Part shown: piece after piece, positions 1 through 6,689 of the stretch
How the letters are laid out: every line of letters begins with the position of its first letter
Numbering within the stretch: position 1 is the stretch's first letter
NCBI GenBank assembly: GCA_910583795.1
Contig: CAJTZQ010000113.1
Coordinates: forward strand, 1-6,864
DNA: 6,864 nucleotides
Reading direction: 5' to 3'
Source of the DNA: an uncultured Muribaculaceae bacterium
Lineage (GTDB): Bacteria; Bacteroidota; Bacteroidia; Bacteroidales; Muribaculaceae
The notes under the pieces: model-generated
What the model saw: the letters and a program-made list of their open reading frames with translations, nothing else
What the model was told of the DNA's origin: nothing
The model's database searches: none
Translations under genes and position numbers: made by a program

Positions 1-51
<51 letters not shown>

Positions 52-109
52 GTTTTTAGTCATTCTTTTTTTGACCTCGGGAAGCTCTCTCGTTTCCCTT
101 TTTGCGCTG

Positions 110-141
110 CAAAGTTACGACGTTTTTTTCATCTGTGCAAA
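110..141 (-). promoter_or_regulatory. Bacteroides-type promoter of tRNA-Gly
   Basis: On the minus strand a TTTG element (141-138) is followed after exactly 20 nt by TAACTTTG (117-110), a perfect match to the Bacteroidota -7 consensus TAnnTTTG. Transcription would start about 5-9 nt downstream, giving a leader of roughly 50 nt before the tRNA. The 41-nt block 101-141 matches the tRNA-Leu promoter block 1429-1469 (opposite strand) at 34 of 41 positions by my alignment, including an A7C tract in the spacer and the bases just after the -7 box. Confidence 0.8.
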
Positions 142-250
142 TATTTCTTTAAAAAATTTTACATCGGTTTTAACAATACCTTATCAAATATTTGAACTTC
201 AAACAAATATTTTCTTAAAAATTTTTCTTTTTTTCTCTTGCGAAATCAAC

Positions 251-276
251 AAAAAAACCTTTTTTTGTCAAAAAAA
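251..276. repeat. A7-CC-T7-GTC-A7 homopolymer palindrome
   Basis: Seven A (251-257), CC, seven T (260-266), GTC, seven A (270-276). Two AT-only hairpins that exclude each other can be drawn, sharing the central T7. The block lies 22 nt past the stop codon of the minus-strand gene, in an otherwise featureless AT-rich gap (142-297) between that gene and the tRNA-Gly promoter. It could act as a weak terminator, but it has no GC stem, so this is only a guess. Confidence 0.3.
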
Positions 277-297
277 TTAACTTTGTCATTCAAATTT

Positions 298-1368
298 TCA
301 TCTATATTGCCTGGCATGTCGGCTGTCTCCTGTGAAATTACCTATATGGATATCGAGAATAAGTCTTTGATAAAAGATAAAATTGTTTTTTGCAAAATTA
401 AAATTCAGTTGAGCCTCAAGATTCATATATTTATTTTTTAGAATTCGGGCATAAACATCAGTCCGGTTGTAAAACGAAGATCTGTAAAAAGGCTCACCTT
501 GATACAACTCGGTTCCAAGCAATCCATATTCAGGAAAAAGTTTCCCTCCCGCATAAAGAGAATTTTTAATCCCCAAAAATTTCCATTCCGCCACAATATC
601 CATCCACACTCCGCCAGGAATACGCCACCCGACATTGTCAGCCCGGTTCCTTTCCATCGCGACCACTCCTCCGACCTTCAGAATCAGACTGTCCAAAGAT
701 GTATTATGACTCAAATCTAACCCCACAAACGGATTGACAACAAAATTGTCGACAACCTTCTCATTTTCCGGAGAATTGACCCTCCTTGCAAGATGATTCA
801 TCATAACATGTGATCCGATTAGAAATGTTTTGCTTTTAGGTCGCCATTCGCCATGAAAGACAATATTGAATGCCTCTCGGGTAGTTTCCGACTGCATACC
901 TCTCCAATCTATATATGCATCAAAGAAACCTTTCTGATGATTATATTGCACAAGAGCGCCACGAATGTTTCGCTGAAAATATGCCAACGAATCACACCAT
1001 AAAAAGCCGGGCAATGGTTCCCTAAGCTGTGTTCTTGGGAACAGTCCCATAGAAAATTTCCATGAATCTGATTCATGCCTGTAATATAAAGTTGGCATGA
1101 TTTTACTGTTTTTCACTCCGTTTTCAAGTGGTTGAGTCCATACCGCCCCACCGGCAATTCTATCATTAGATGTGAATTTCAATCCTATCTCGGGAGCAAT
1201 AGTCACGAAGAAGAATGTTTTAGCGTCGTTCATTTTCTCATCTCCTTCACGATTATCAAAGACCGAGCCCATATTGACTTCCCAAGTGGGGTCTATGGCT
1301 GAAGCAGGTAATGAGAAAAGTGAAATTATCAGAGAAAGAAGGAAAAAATATTTCAATCTGTAAATCAT
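298..1368 (-). CDS. secreted outer-membrane beta-barrel (porin-like) protein
   Basis: This encodes a 356-residue protein whose family I do not recognise by name. Residues 1-24 form a clear Sec signal peptide (basic MIYRLK, hydrophobic core, PASA before IDPTW). The start at 1368 is preferred over the longer in-frame start at 1518. The longer start would put 50 residues ahead of the signal peptide and run through the promoter region and tRNA-Leu leader. The mature part has alternating aromatic/polar stretches typical of beta strands, for example around MGLFPRTQL (107-115) and ALVQYNHQKGFFDAYIDW (138-155). Strand-like segments near the C-terminus end at Phe345. Unlike many barrels, which finish on that aromatic residue, a polar tail of 11 residues follows. 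A role as outer-membrane porin or channel is inferred from shape only; no substrate can be named. It is transcribed alone, divergently from tRNA-Leu. Confidence 0.75.
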   Translation of the reverse strand: MIYRLKYFFLLSLIISLFSLPASAIDPTWEVNMGSVFDNREGDEKMNDAKTFFFVTIAPEIGLKFTSNDRIAGGAVWTQPLENGVKNSKIMPTLYYRHESDSWKFSMGLFPRTQLREPLPGFLWCDSLAYFQRNIRGALVQYNHQKGFFDAYIDWRGMQSETTREAFNIVFHGEWRPKSKTFLIGSHVMMNHLARRVNSPENEKVVDNFVVNPFVGLDLSHNTSLDSLILKVGGVVAMERNRADNVGWRIPGGVWMDIVAEWKFLGIKNSLYAGGKLFPEYGLLGTELYQGEPFYRSSFYNRTDVYARILKNKYMNLEAQLNFNFAKNNFIFYQRLILDIHIGNFTGDSRHARQYR

Positions 1369-1400
1369 TTCTATAGGTTTTAAAGTATTAATTTCAGATG

Positions 1401-1408
1401 CAAAAGTA
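1401..1408 (-). promoter_or_regulatory. -7 box for the porin-like gene, back to back with the tRNA-Leu promoter
   Basis: TACTTTTG on the minus strand (1408-1401) fits TAnnTTTG and lies 32 nt ahead of the start codon at 1368. No TTTG is found 19-21 nt upstream. The bases where it should be (about 1428-1432) are the -33 element of the opposite-facing tRNA-Leu promoter. If both are used, the two polymerases would contact overlapping DNA. Confidence 0.45.
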
Positions 1409-1428
1409 TAAAAAATATCGATAAAATG

Positions 1429-1460
1429 TTTGCATGGTTCAAAAAAACATCGTAACTTTG
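1429..1460 (+). promoter_or_regulatory. Bacteroides-type promoter of tRNA-Leu
   Basis: TTTG (1429-1432), a 20-nt spacer containing an A7C tract, then TAACTTTG (1453-1460) gives a full match to the Bacteroidota promoter pattern. Transcription would begin near 1465-1469, about 55 nt before the tRNA. It is nearly the same sequence as the tRNA-Gly promoter at 110-141. Confidence 0.82.
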
Positions 1461-1522
1461 CAACGCAATTCGGGAACGGAAGCGTCTTGAAAAGCAACCC
1501 TCGCAGAGAAATCTGCAAAAAT

Positions 1523-1606
1523 GTCCAGGTGGCGGAATTGGTAGACGCGCTACTTTGAGGGGGTAGTGGCCGGTAGGCTGTGTGAGTTCGAGTCTCATCT
1601 TGGACA
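1523..1606 (+). tRNA. tRNA-Leu(GAG)
   Basis: The acceptor stem GTCCAGG (1523-1529) pairs with CTTGGAC (1599-1605), with one G-U pair. The anticodon arm is CTACT / TTGAGGG / GGTAG, giving anticodon GAG (1557-1559) for the leucine codon CUC. A long variable arm (about 1567-1581) marks a class II tRNA. The T arm GTGAG / TTCGAGT / CTCAT spans 1582-1598. Base 1606 (A) is the discriminator. The following bases are CCG, so the CCA end is not fully encoded and must be added after transcription. Confidence 0.95.
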
Positions 1607-1610
1607 CCGG

Positions 1611-1646
1611 GAGCTCAAGCAACAATGTTGCTTGAGCTCTTTTTTA
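1611..1646 (+). terminator. intrinsic terminator of tRNA-Leu
   Basis: A perfect 13-bp stem, GAGCTCAAGCAAC (1611-1623) with GTTGCTTGAGCTC (1627-1639), closes a 3-nt AAT loop and is followed at once by six T (1640-1645). It starts five bases after the tRNA discriminator base, so this tRNA is a single-gene transcription unit. Confidence 0.92.
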
Positions 1647-1754
1647 TAATGCCATTTCTCTACATAAATTCAAAATAAACCAATATAATTAGGGGAAATC
1701 AACAAAAATTTAAATAAAAAGGACATTTGGAACATTATAAAAGGGAAATGGATA

Positions 1755-1785
1755 TTTCTCTTTTAACTATTCTTACCGAACTTTG
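1755..1785 (+). promoter_or_regulatory. candidate promoter of the three-gene envelope operon
   Basis: TTTC (1755-1758), a 19-nt spacer, then GAACTTTG (1778-1785): one mismatch in each box relative to TTTG / TAnnTTTG. It is the best plus-strand match I see between the tRNA-Leu terminator and the first operon gene. It would leave an untranslated leader of about 115 nt, in which I see no known riboswitch. The rest of 1647-1907 holds no supportable gene. Confidence 0.3.
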
Positions 1786-1907
1786 CATCATAATTTGAGA
1801 CAGCAAAATTAGTGGCAATTTGACGATCAATAAGTATCCGCCGAATTAAACAACAGTCTTCAAATATTCATTTATATTATATAGTCCACATTTTAATTCC
1901 ACTATAT

Positions 1908-2819
1908 ATGAAAACGAATACTTGCATAAGACACAATCTAAATCGTTTCATGTCATTCATTATGGTGGTCATTTGCGCTCGTTTTTCTGCATCTGCCAAT
2001 TTTTCGGAAGATAGCATTGAAAACAAAGACAACGTAATAATGAATGATGTGACCGACCTAACTTTGTCTGTAAAACCAAATCCGAACGATCTGGTTTCAA
2101 ATTTTCAACCCATCTACTTAAAAGGCATGAGCATGAAAAGGAAATCCATCTATGAATATCCTTATTCTATCACAAGAAGCGAGCCCGATTGGAAACGCGT
2201 GTGGATGAACACAGGAGTCCTTGCCGGTGCATTCATCGGCACACTCGTTGTCTTGGAATGTCTACCGGAGGACGCCACATCGTGGAACCGCTCTGAAATC
2301 CAATCCGTCCCTCCGTTCAAAAGATGGCGTCAAAACGTATTGGAGAAAGGTCCGGAATGGGATCACGACAAATTTTATTTCAACTATATTCTTCATCCCT
2401 ATGCCGGTGCAGCATACTATATGGGTGCAAGAAGTTGCGGATTCAATGCCTGGCAATCATTACTGTATTGCACATTCATATCAACAGTATTTTGGGAATT
2501 CGGCATTGAGGCATTCATGGAAAGACCATCGATCCAAGATTTATTCATCACCCCTCTCGTAGGTAGCCTGATAGGCGAAGGATTTTACAAACTAAAAAGA
2601 AAAATAGTTGCTAACAATTATCGTCTCGCCGGATCTCCCGTCTTAGGAAATATAGTAGTTTTCCTAATCGATCCGATTAACGAAGTGATCGGTCTGTTCG
2701 CCGGAAATAACTGCAGAAAATTATGCAAGGCAAAAAAGAAATCTGAATTTACATCTTCAATAGTATTTCCAACAGTTCCCGGAAGCCAAATCGGCTTAGC
2801 ATTTCAATATACATTCTGA
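1908..2819 (+). CDS. DUF3943 domain-containing envelope protein
   Basis: This 303-residue protein has an N-terminal signal sequence (hydrophobic FMSFIMVVICARFSASA, likely cut near residue 30). Met15 is an alternative start that would shorten the region before the hydrophobic core. A hydrophobic stretch lies at about 101-117. The DUF3943 hallmarks follow: WDHDKFYFNYILHPYAGAAYY (151-171) with His163 and Pro164, WEFGIEAFMERPS (196-208), and DLFITPLVGSLIGEGFY (211-227). The C-terminus ends in Phe after a strand-like segment. The biochemical function of the family is not known to me; members are typically exported envelope proteins of Gram-negative bacteria. It is the first gene of a tight operon with an Omp85-like barrel and a phosphoethanolamine-transferase-like enzyme, which suggests a role in the outer membrane or its lipids. 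The family call rests on motif recognition, without a profile search. Confidence 0.8.
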   Translation: MKTNTCIRHNLNRFMSFIMVVICARFSASANFSEDSIENKDNVIMNDVTDLTLSVKPNPNDLVSNFQPIYLKGMSMKRKSIYEYPYSITRSEPDWKRVWMNTGVLAGAFIGTLVVLECLPEDATSWNRSEIQSVPPFKRWRQNVLEKGPEWDHDKFYFNYILHPYAGAAYYMGARSCGFNAWQSLLYCTFISTVFWEFGIEAFMERPSIQDLFITPLVGSLIGEGFYKLKRKIVANNYRLAGSPVLGNIVVFLIDPINEVIGLFAGNNCRKLCKAKKKSEFTSSIVFPTVPGSQIGLAFQYTF

Positions 2820-2823
2820 CAAT

Positions 2824-4023
2824 ATGAGAAAAGGCGGTCTATTTATATCAACATCCAGGCGTATTCGCCTGATTGCAATATGTTTTTCATGTTGCCTGAC
2901 TCTTGCCGCCTACTCACAGACTACTGAAGCCACAGATTCAATATGTGTTGTCGATAGTATAAAAAAATCAGAAGGCAATATAATCAAAAAGATTATCAAC
3001 CATTTCAACGAATCAAATAAACCCAAACAAAATAAAAAATTTGATGTAAGCATAATCGGAGGTCCCCATTATTCCTCCGATACAAAATTCGGTATAGGGC
3101 TCGTGGCTGCCGGAATTTATCGCACATCAATAGCAGATACGTTGACTCAACATTCAAATGTCTCATTATACGGAGATGTGACGACTTCGGGATTTTACAA
3201 GGTCGGAATCAGAGGTAATCACATTTTTCCCGAAGATAAATTCAGGTTTGACTATAATCTTTATTTCTATTCTTTTCCTACCAAATATTGGGGAATAGGA
3301 TATAATAATGCCAGAAACAAAGAAAATGAAACCGACTATGATGATCTTCGCATACAGATGAGAGTGGATTTTTACATTCATCTCATGAAAGGATTATATT
3401 TCGGTCCCGGTATATCTTTTGACTGGATAAAAGCCCGAAGAGTAGAGAACAGGGATTTATGGGGAAGCCTCCCGTTAACGACAAGAGATTTCGGGATTGG
3501 ATTGCAAGCGAGATGGGATACACGCGATAATCTCACGGCTCCTGAAAAAGGATGGCTTATTGAGCTCAACCAAAAATTTTATCCCAAACATATATTGAAC
3601 GATGATTATTTTGCAGACACTGATTTCCATATTAATCATTATTTCAATGTATGGAAAGGTGGAATTATTGCAGCAAGATATCATACCAAAATTAGTTATG
3701 GAGATGTTCCATGGGGTATGCTTCCCACATTTGGAGGCAGCTCATGCATGCGAGGATATTATGAGGGAAAATATCGAGACAACGGGGAAATGGATTTTAC
3801 CATAGAACTCCGACAGCATGTATGGAGAAGGAACGGTATTGTTGTGTGGGGAGGAGTCGGTTCAGTCTTTCCAAAATTACCACGAATGAGAATAGACCGA
3901 TTGCTGCCAAACTGCGGGATCGGCTATCGTTGGGAATTCAAGAAACATACAAATGTACGTCTTGATTTTGGCATAGGTAAAGGAGAAACAGGTTTTATTT
4001 TTAATATAGATGAAGCTTTTTAG
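2824..4023 (+). CDS. Omp85-superfamily (BamA/TamA-like) outer-membrane barrel without POTRA domains
   Basis: This 399-residue protein has a signal peptide (basic SRRIRLIAICF, hydrophobic core, cleavage near AAYSQ, residue 30). A short linker of about 40 residues rich in Lys and Asn follows, and beta-strand-rich sequence runs from about residue 73 to the end. Three features mark the Omp85 / bacterial surface antigen (D15) fold: ARWDTRDNLTAPEKGW (229-244), matching the D-x-RD-x(n)-P-x-x-G element; MRGYYEGKYRD (309-319), matching the conserved RGY/RGF motif of loop 6; and a C-terminal strand ending in Phe399. BamA and TamA carry POTRA repeats ahead of the barrel and are much longer. Here there is no room for one, so the usual chaperone-docking part is absent. 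Its job is therefore unclear: protein insertion, lipid movement or an accessory role are all possible. It starts 4 nt after the DUF3943 gene and its end overlaps the next gene, so the three are probably translated together. Confidence 0.85.
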   Translation: MRKGGLFISTSRRIRLIAICFSCCLTLAAYSQTTEATDSICVVDSIKKSEGNIIKKIINHFNESNKPKQNKKFDVSIIGGPHYSSDTKFGIGLVAAGIYRTSIADTLTQHSNVSLYGDVTTSGFYKVGIRGNHIFPEDKFRFDYNLYFYSFPTKYWGIGYNNARNKENETDYDDLRIQMRVDFYIHLMKGLYFGPGISFDWIKARRVENRDLWGSLPLTTRDFGIGLQARWDTRDNLTAPEKGWLIELNQKFYPKHILNDDYFADTDFHINHYFNVWKGGIIAARYHTKISYGDVPWGMLPTFGGSSCMRGYYEGKYRDNGEMDFTIELRQHVWRRNGIVVWGGVGSVFPKLPRMRIDRLLPNCGIGYRWEFKKHTNVRLDFGIGKGETGFIFNIDEAF

Positions 4024-5713
4024 CCACATAAGACACTCTGACCATATAAAAGGGAACTTACTCTCCCTTTGGATACTATGCGTATGCATCGTACCCAACA
4101 TCATAATGTCTATCTCAGGAAATTATTCTTTTCTGTCAAGATCCGTAAATATATTGCTTCCCATATTCTTGTATTGCCTTATTATTTCAAAAATAAGGGA
4201 AAGCGGGGTTGCCGCCTTGGTAATGCTCCCGGTCATGATTTTATCCGCATTCCAGTTAGTGCTCGATTATCTTTATGGGAGTTCTGTGATCTCCGTGGAT
4301 ATGTGGCTCAATGTTGCCACTACAAATTCTTCAGAGGTTTTTGAACTGCTTGATAATCTTTTGGGATCTTTGGTGGTCGTGACGGCTCTTTACCTAACTC
4401 CGATAGTGGCTGGCGTCATAGCGTTTATTCATAAATGGAGAATCACTGATAAACTAACGTCTTGTTTGACAAAAATTTCATTGGGCAGTCTTTTTTTAGC
4501 AGTTCCAACAGTAATTGCACTATGCATTGGCGGAACATATCACATAGAGAAGGAGACATTTCCATTAAACGCCATTGACAATCTCATCGAATCATTAAAA
4601 AGGCAGTATGCTGTAACCAACTATAAAGACACTTCTTCGGATTTTAGTTTCAATGCAACATACACAGGCGATTCATGCAGATATGTGAGCATTGTCGTTA
4701 TCGGTGAAACATCGAGAACACCTAACTGGAGTCTATTCGGATATGATAGAGTAACAAATTCAAATTTAGACAATATAAACGGCATAGTCGGTTTCAAGGA
4801 AACGTTAAGCCAATCCAACACGACACATAAAAGCGTGCCATTATTGCTTTCACATCTCGATGCAGTTCATTTCGGAGACTCTATCAATGAAGTAAAAGGT
4901 CTTATAACCGCATTCAAGGAAGCAGATTTTTCAACCACCTACCTTTCAACACAACAAAGAAACAATTCCTATATCGACTTCTTTGCAGAAGAGGCGGATA
5001 AATGCATATTCCTAAGTGATAAGATGTCTACCGGACAAAAAATTAAAGATTCAGACATGTTGAAAATGATTGAATCTGAAATAAAAAACGGAGCGACAAA
5101 GCAACTGATAGTTATACATACTTATGGTTCTCATTTTAATTATATTGACAGATACTCCGACAGATCACGTAAATACACACCTGACAATTATGTAGATGCC
5201 GATAAGAAATATAGAAAGGAGCTTATCAATGCATATGATAATACAATTGTAGAGACCGATTATTTTTTAAGCTACATAATCCATTGCCTCACAACAAACA
5301 AAATAAAATCGACTTTAATATATACGAGTGATCACGGGGAAGATATTTTTGATGATGAAAGAAACAGATTTCTTCACGCCTCCCCCACTCCAACCTATTA
5401 TCAATTGCATGTGCCGATGATGATCTGGATGTCGCCGGAATATTTATCAATCAACGCAGATAAATATGAAAATGCACTTGCGAATTCTAATAAGTTTGTT
5501 TCGTCGAGTACATCATATTTTCACACTATTCTCGATCTTGCAAACATAAGGTGTGGTCAATTTAAAGAAAATTTATCATTGATAAGTAAGGAATATCATT
5601 CTCCCGAACCAATTTTTATTGATGATCATAACGAAGCTGTCCCACTGATCAAGTCAGGCATCACCCGACACGACATCAATAAATTAAAAGATATGGGCAT
5701 TAATCTTAAGTAG
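4010..5713 (+). CDS. phosphoethanolamine transferase-like membrane enzyme (EptA/MCR superfamily)
   Basis: The product has 567 residues. Five hydrophobic helices (about 17-33, 45-60, 66-87, 117-140, 155-174) anchor a periplasmic alkaline-phosphatase/sulfatase-fold domain. Metal-site residues are visible: Glu233 in VVIGETSR (229-236), Asp441-His442 in TSDHGED (439-445), His456 in LHASP, and His370/His375 in HTYGSH. The GETSRTPNWSLFGYDR segment is typical of lipid A phosphoethanolamine transferases. The likely nucleophile is Thr272 in SNTTHKSVP. It lies 39 residues after Glu233, the spacing I recall for E246/T285 in MCR-1, although the usual CGTxT context is replaced. Family members move phosphoethanolamine from phosphatidylethanolamine to lipid A or core sugars, often lowering binding of cationic peptides. 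The acceptor here is not shown by the sequence. The start at 4010 lies 14 nt inside the upstream gene and keeps helix 1 intact; later Met codons would cut into it. Another phosphoglycol transferase of the same fold is possible. Confidence 0.87.
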   Translation: MKLFSHIRHSDHIKGNLLSLWILCVCIVPNIIMSISGNYSFLSRSVNILLPIFLYCLIISKIRESGVAALVMLPVMILSAFQLVLDYLYGSSVISVDMWLNVATTNSSEVFELLDNLLGSLVVVTALYLTPIVAGVIAFIHKWRITDKLTSCLTKISLGSLFLAVPTVIALCIGGTYHIEKETFPLNAIDNLIESLKRQYAVTNYKDTSSDFSFNATYTGDSCRYVSIVVIGETSRTPNWSLFGYDRVTNSNLDNINGIVGFKETLSQSNTTHKSVPLLLSHLDAVHFGDSINEVKGLITAFKEADFSTTYLSTQQRNNSYIDFFAEEADKCIFLSDKMSTGQKIKDSDMLKMIESEIKNGATKQLIVIHTYGSHFNYIDRYSDRSRKYTPDNYVDADKKYRKELINAYDNTIVETDYFLSYIIHCLTTNKIKSTLIYTSDHGEDIFDDERNRFLHASPTPTYYQLHVPMMIWMSPEYLSINADKYENALANSNKFVSSSTSYFHTILDLANIRCGQFKENLSLISKEYHSPEPIFIDDHNEAVPLIKSGITRHDINKLKDMGINLK

Positions 5714-5716
5714 CTG

Positions 5717-6646
5717 TCACTTTTGATTGTTAGATCGTTTGATATCCATCAAAGACACATGCTCATTGCGATAACGTGCATTGGGGTTCACTTCAGAACC
5801 ATCCGGGAAATGCCCCTCATTTTTTGCAAATCTAATGGCTTTCTGTGGGCAGTTCTGTATACATGCAAAACAAAATTCGCAATCTCCCGATATTTTCACT
5901 CCTGAGGATGAGAGCTCATAATTCCCTCGTGGACATACCTGTGTGCACACGCCACAGTCAATGCACGCATCAGTGACTTCAAAACATTTTTCACTGTTTA
6001 AAAGGAATCCTACCTCCGGATCAATACCTGTAAACCGGATAAAGCCGTCATGCATGTCACGTTCCTCATCCGTAAAAGGTTCATGCCAATGACGCTGCTC
6101 TTTAAGATCAGCAGAGATTTTTTGAAGATTTTCAGGTATATGTTTGTCAATCTTCATTTGTTCATTCATATCAAAATTAGGAAGCCAGTTATCCACCATT
6201 ATAATGGTAGTGATATAGTCAAACGGTTTTCCCGCTTTCTTGGATATTTCATCCCATATTCCGACAGCATTGCATTTCCTATTGCCATAGGTCAGCACTG
6301 CAAACTTATAATCGGCATTCAGATTAGCTTTCTTTATATATTCCCTTACCATATAAGGAGGCATATGCCCATAGATTGGATAAACCAAACCTATCTCATC
6401 TGCTTCCAGATCGTATTTCCCTTCTTTCACAAGCTGGGGAATACTCAACAGTTCGGTATTTTCATTTGCGAGTTGACGCGCAATATACAAACAATTGCCG
6501 GTCCCGGTGAAATATAAAATGATGCGCTTTTTAGCTTTTGCACAAGAAGAGAGAGTTGTCAATCCTGAAGTTGCAAAGAAAGCAGATGCCACTCCGGTGC
6601 CCATTAGTTTTAATGCTTGTCTTCTGGTAAGTTTGTTTTTATCCAT
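5717..6646 (-). CDS. Tat-signal flavodoxin-like / 2x[4Fe-4S] ferredoxin fusion (EFR1-like)
   Basis: The product has 309 residues. The N-terminus has a twin-arginine motif TRRQALK (7-13, Arg8-Arg9), a weakly hydrophobic stretch to about 33, and a lipobox-like LSSC with Cys35. Residues 41-180 resemble a flavodoxin, with the FMN-phosphate loop YFTGTGN (45-51) and a second loop YPIYGHMPPYM (89-99). The C-terminal part holds two cluster motifs, CIDCGVCTQVCP (228-239) and CEFCFACIQNCP (256-267). By ferredoxin rules Cys228/231/234 pair with Cys266, and Cys256/259/262 with Cys238. The layout matches EFR1-type proteins, presumed electron carriers of unknown partners. Most relatives I know of look cytoplasmic, so the Tat signal is notable. 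Tat exports folded, cofactor-loaded proteins, which fits an FMN and iron-sulfur protein. Lipidation at Cys35 is possible but unproven. It stands alone, convergent to the envelope operon, with its own promoter at 6690-6720. Confidence 0.85.
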   Translation of the reverse strand: MDKNKLTRRQALKLMGTGVASAFFATSGLTTLSSCAKAKKRIILYFTGTGNCLYIARQLANENTELLSIPQLVKEGKYDLEADEIGLVYPIYGHMPPYMVREYIKKANLNADYKFAVLTYGNRKCNAVGIWDEISKKAGKPFDYITTIIMVDNWLPNFDMNEQMKIDKHIPENLQKISADLKEQRHWHEPFTDEERDMHDGFIRFTGIDPEVGFLLNSEKCFEVTDACIDCGVCTQVCPRGNYELSSSGVKISGDCEFCFACIQNCPQKAIRFAKNEGHFPDGSEVNPNARYRNEHVSLMDIKRSNNQK

Positions 6647-6689
6647 AAGGAATTAACGAATGATGAAATTGAATATCAACGAATGTTTG

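Noticed and set aside
71..280. Plus-strand ORF of 69 codons sharing the peptide LQSYDVF with a minus-strand ORF at 1380-1625
   Set aside because: The shared peptide is the translation of the repeated tRNA promoter block. Both frames run through promoters or the tRNA-Leu gene and have no coding features.
278..285. Perfect TAACTTTG on the plus strand, possible antisense promoter into the porin-like gene
   Set aside because: There is no TTTG or TTG 19-21 nt upstream and no plus-strand gene follows; an 8-nt match in AT-rich DNA can occur by chance.
1369..1518. N-terminal extension of the porin-like gene to an ATG at 1518
   Set aside because: It would place 50 non-signal residues before a textbook signal peptide and would cover the gene's own -7 box and the tRNA-Leu promoter.
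1647..1907. Possible small RNA or riboswitch in the gap before the DUF3943 gene
   Set aside because: I found no stable stem with a terminator and no recognisable aptamer sequence; only a weak candidate promoter is supported.
4069..4344. Plus-strand ORF of 91 codons in another frame
   Set aside because: It is entirely inside the transferase gene, opposite its membrane helices, and has no features of its own.
5738..5753. Hairpin TTTGAT-ATCC-ATCAAA near the convergent stop codons as a terminator
   Set aside because: The stem is only 6 bp and AT-rich, there is no T-run on either strand, and it lies inside the ferredoxin coding sequence.
6050..6517. Plus-strand ORF of 155 codons
   Set aside because: It lies antisense to the flavodoxin-ferredoxin gene, whose FMN loop and cluster motifs are unambiguous; the opposite frame shows no recognisable motif.
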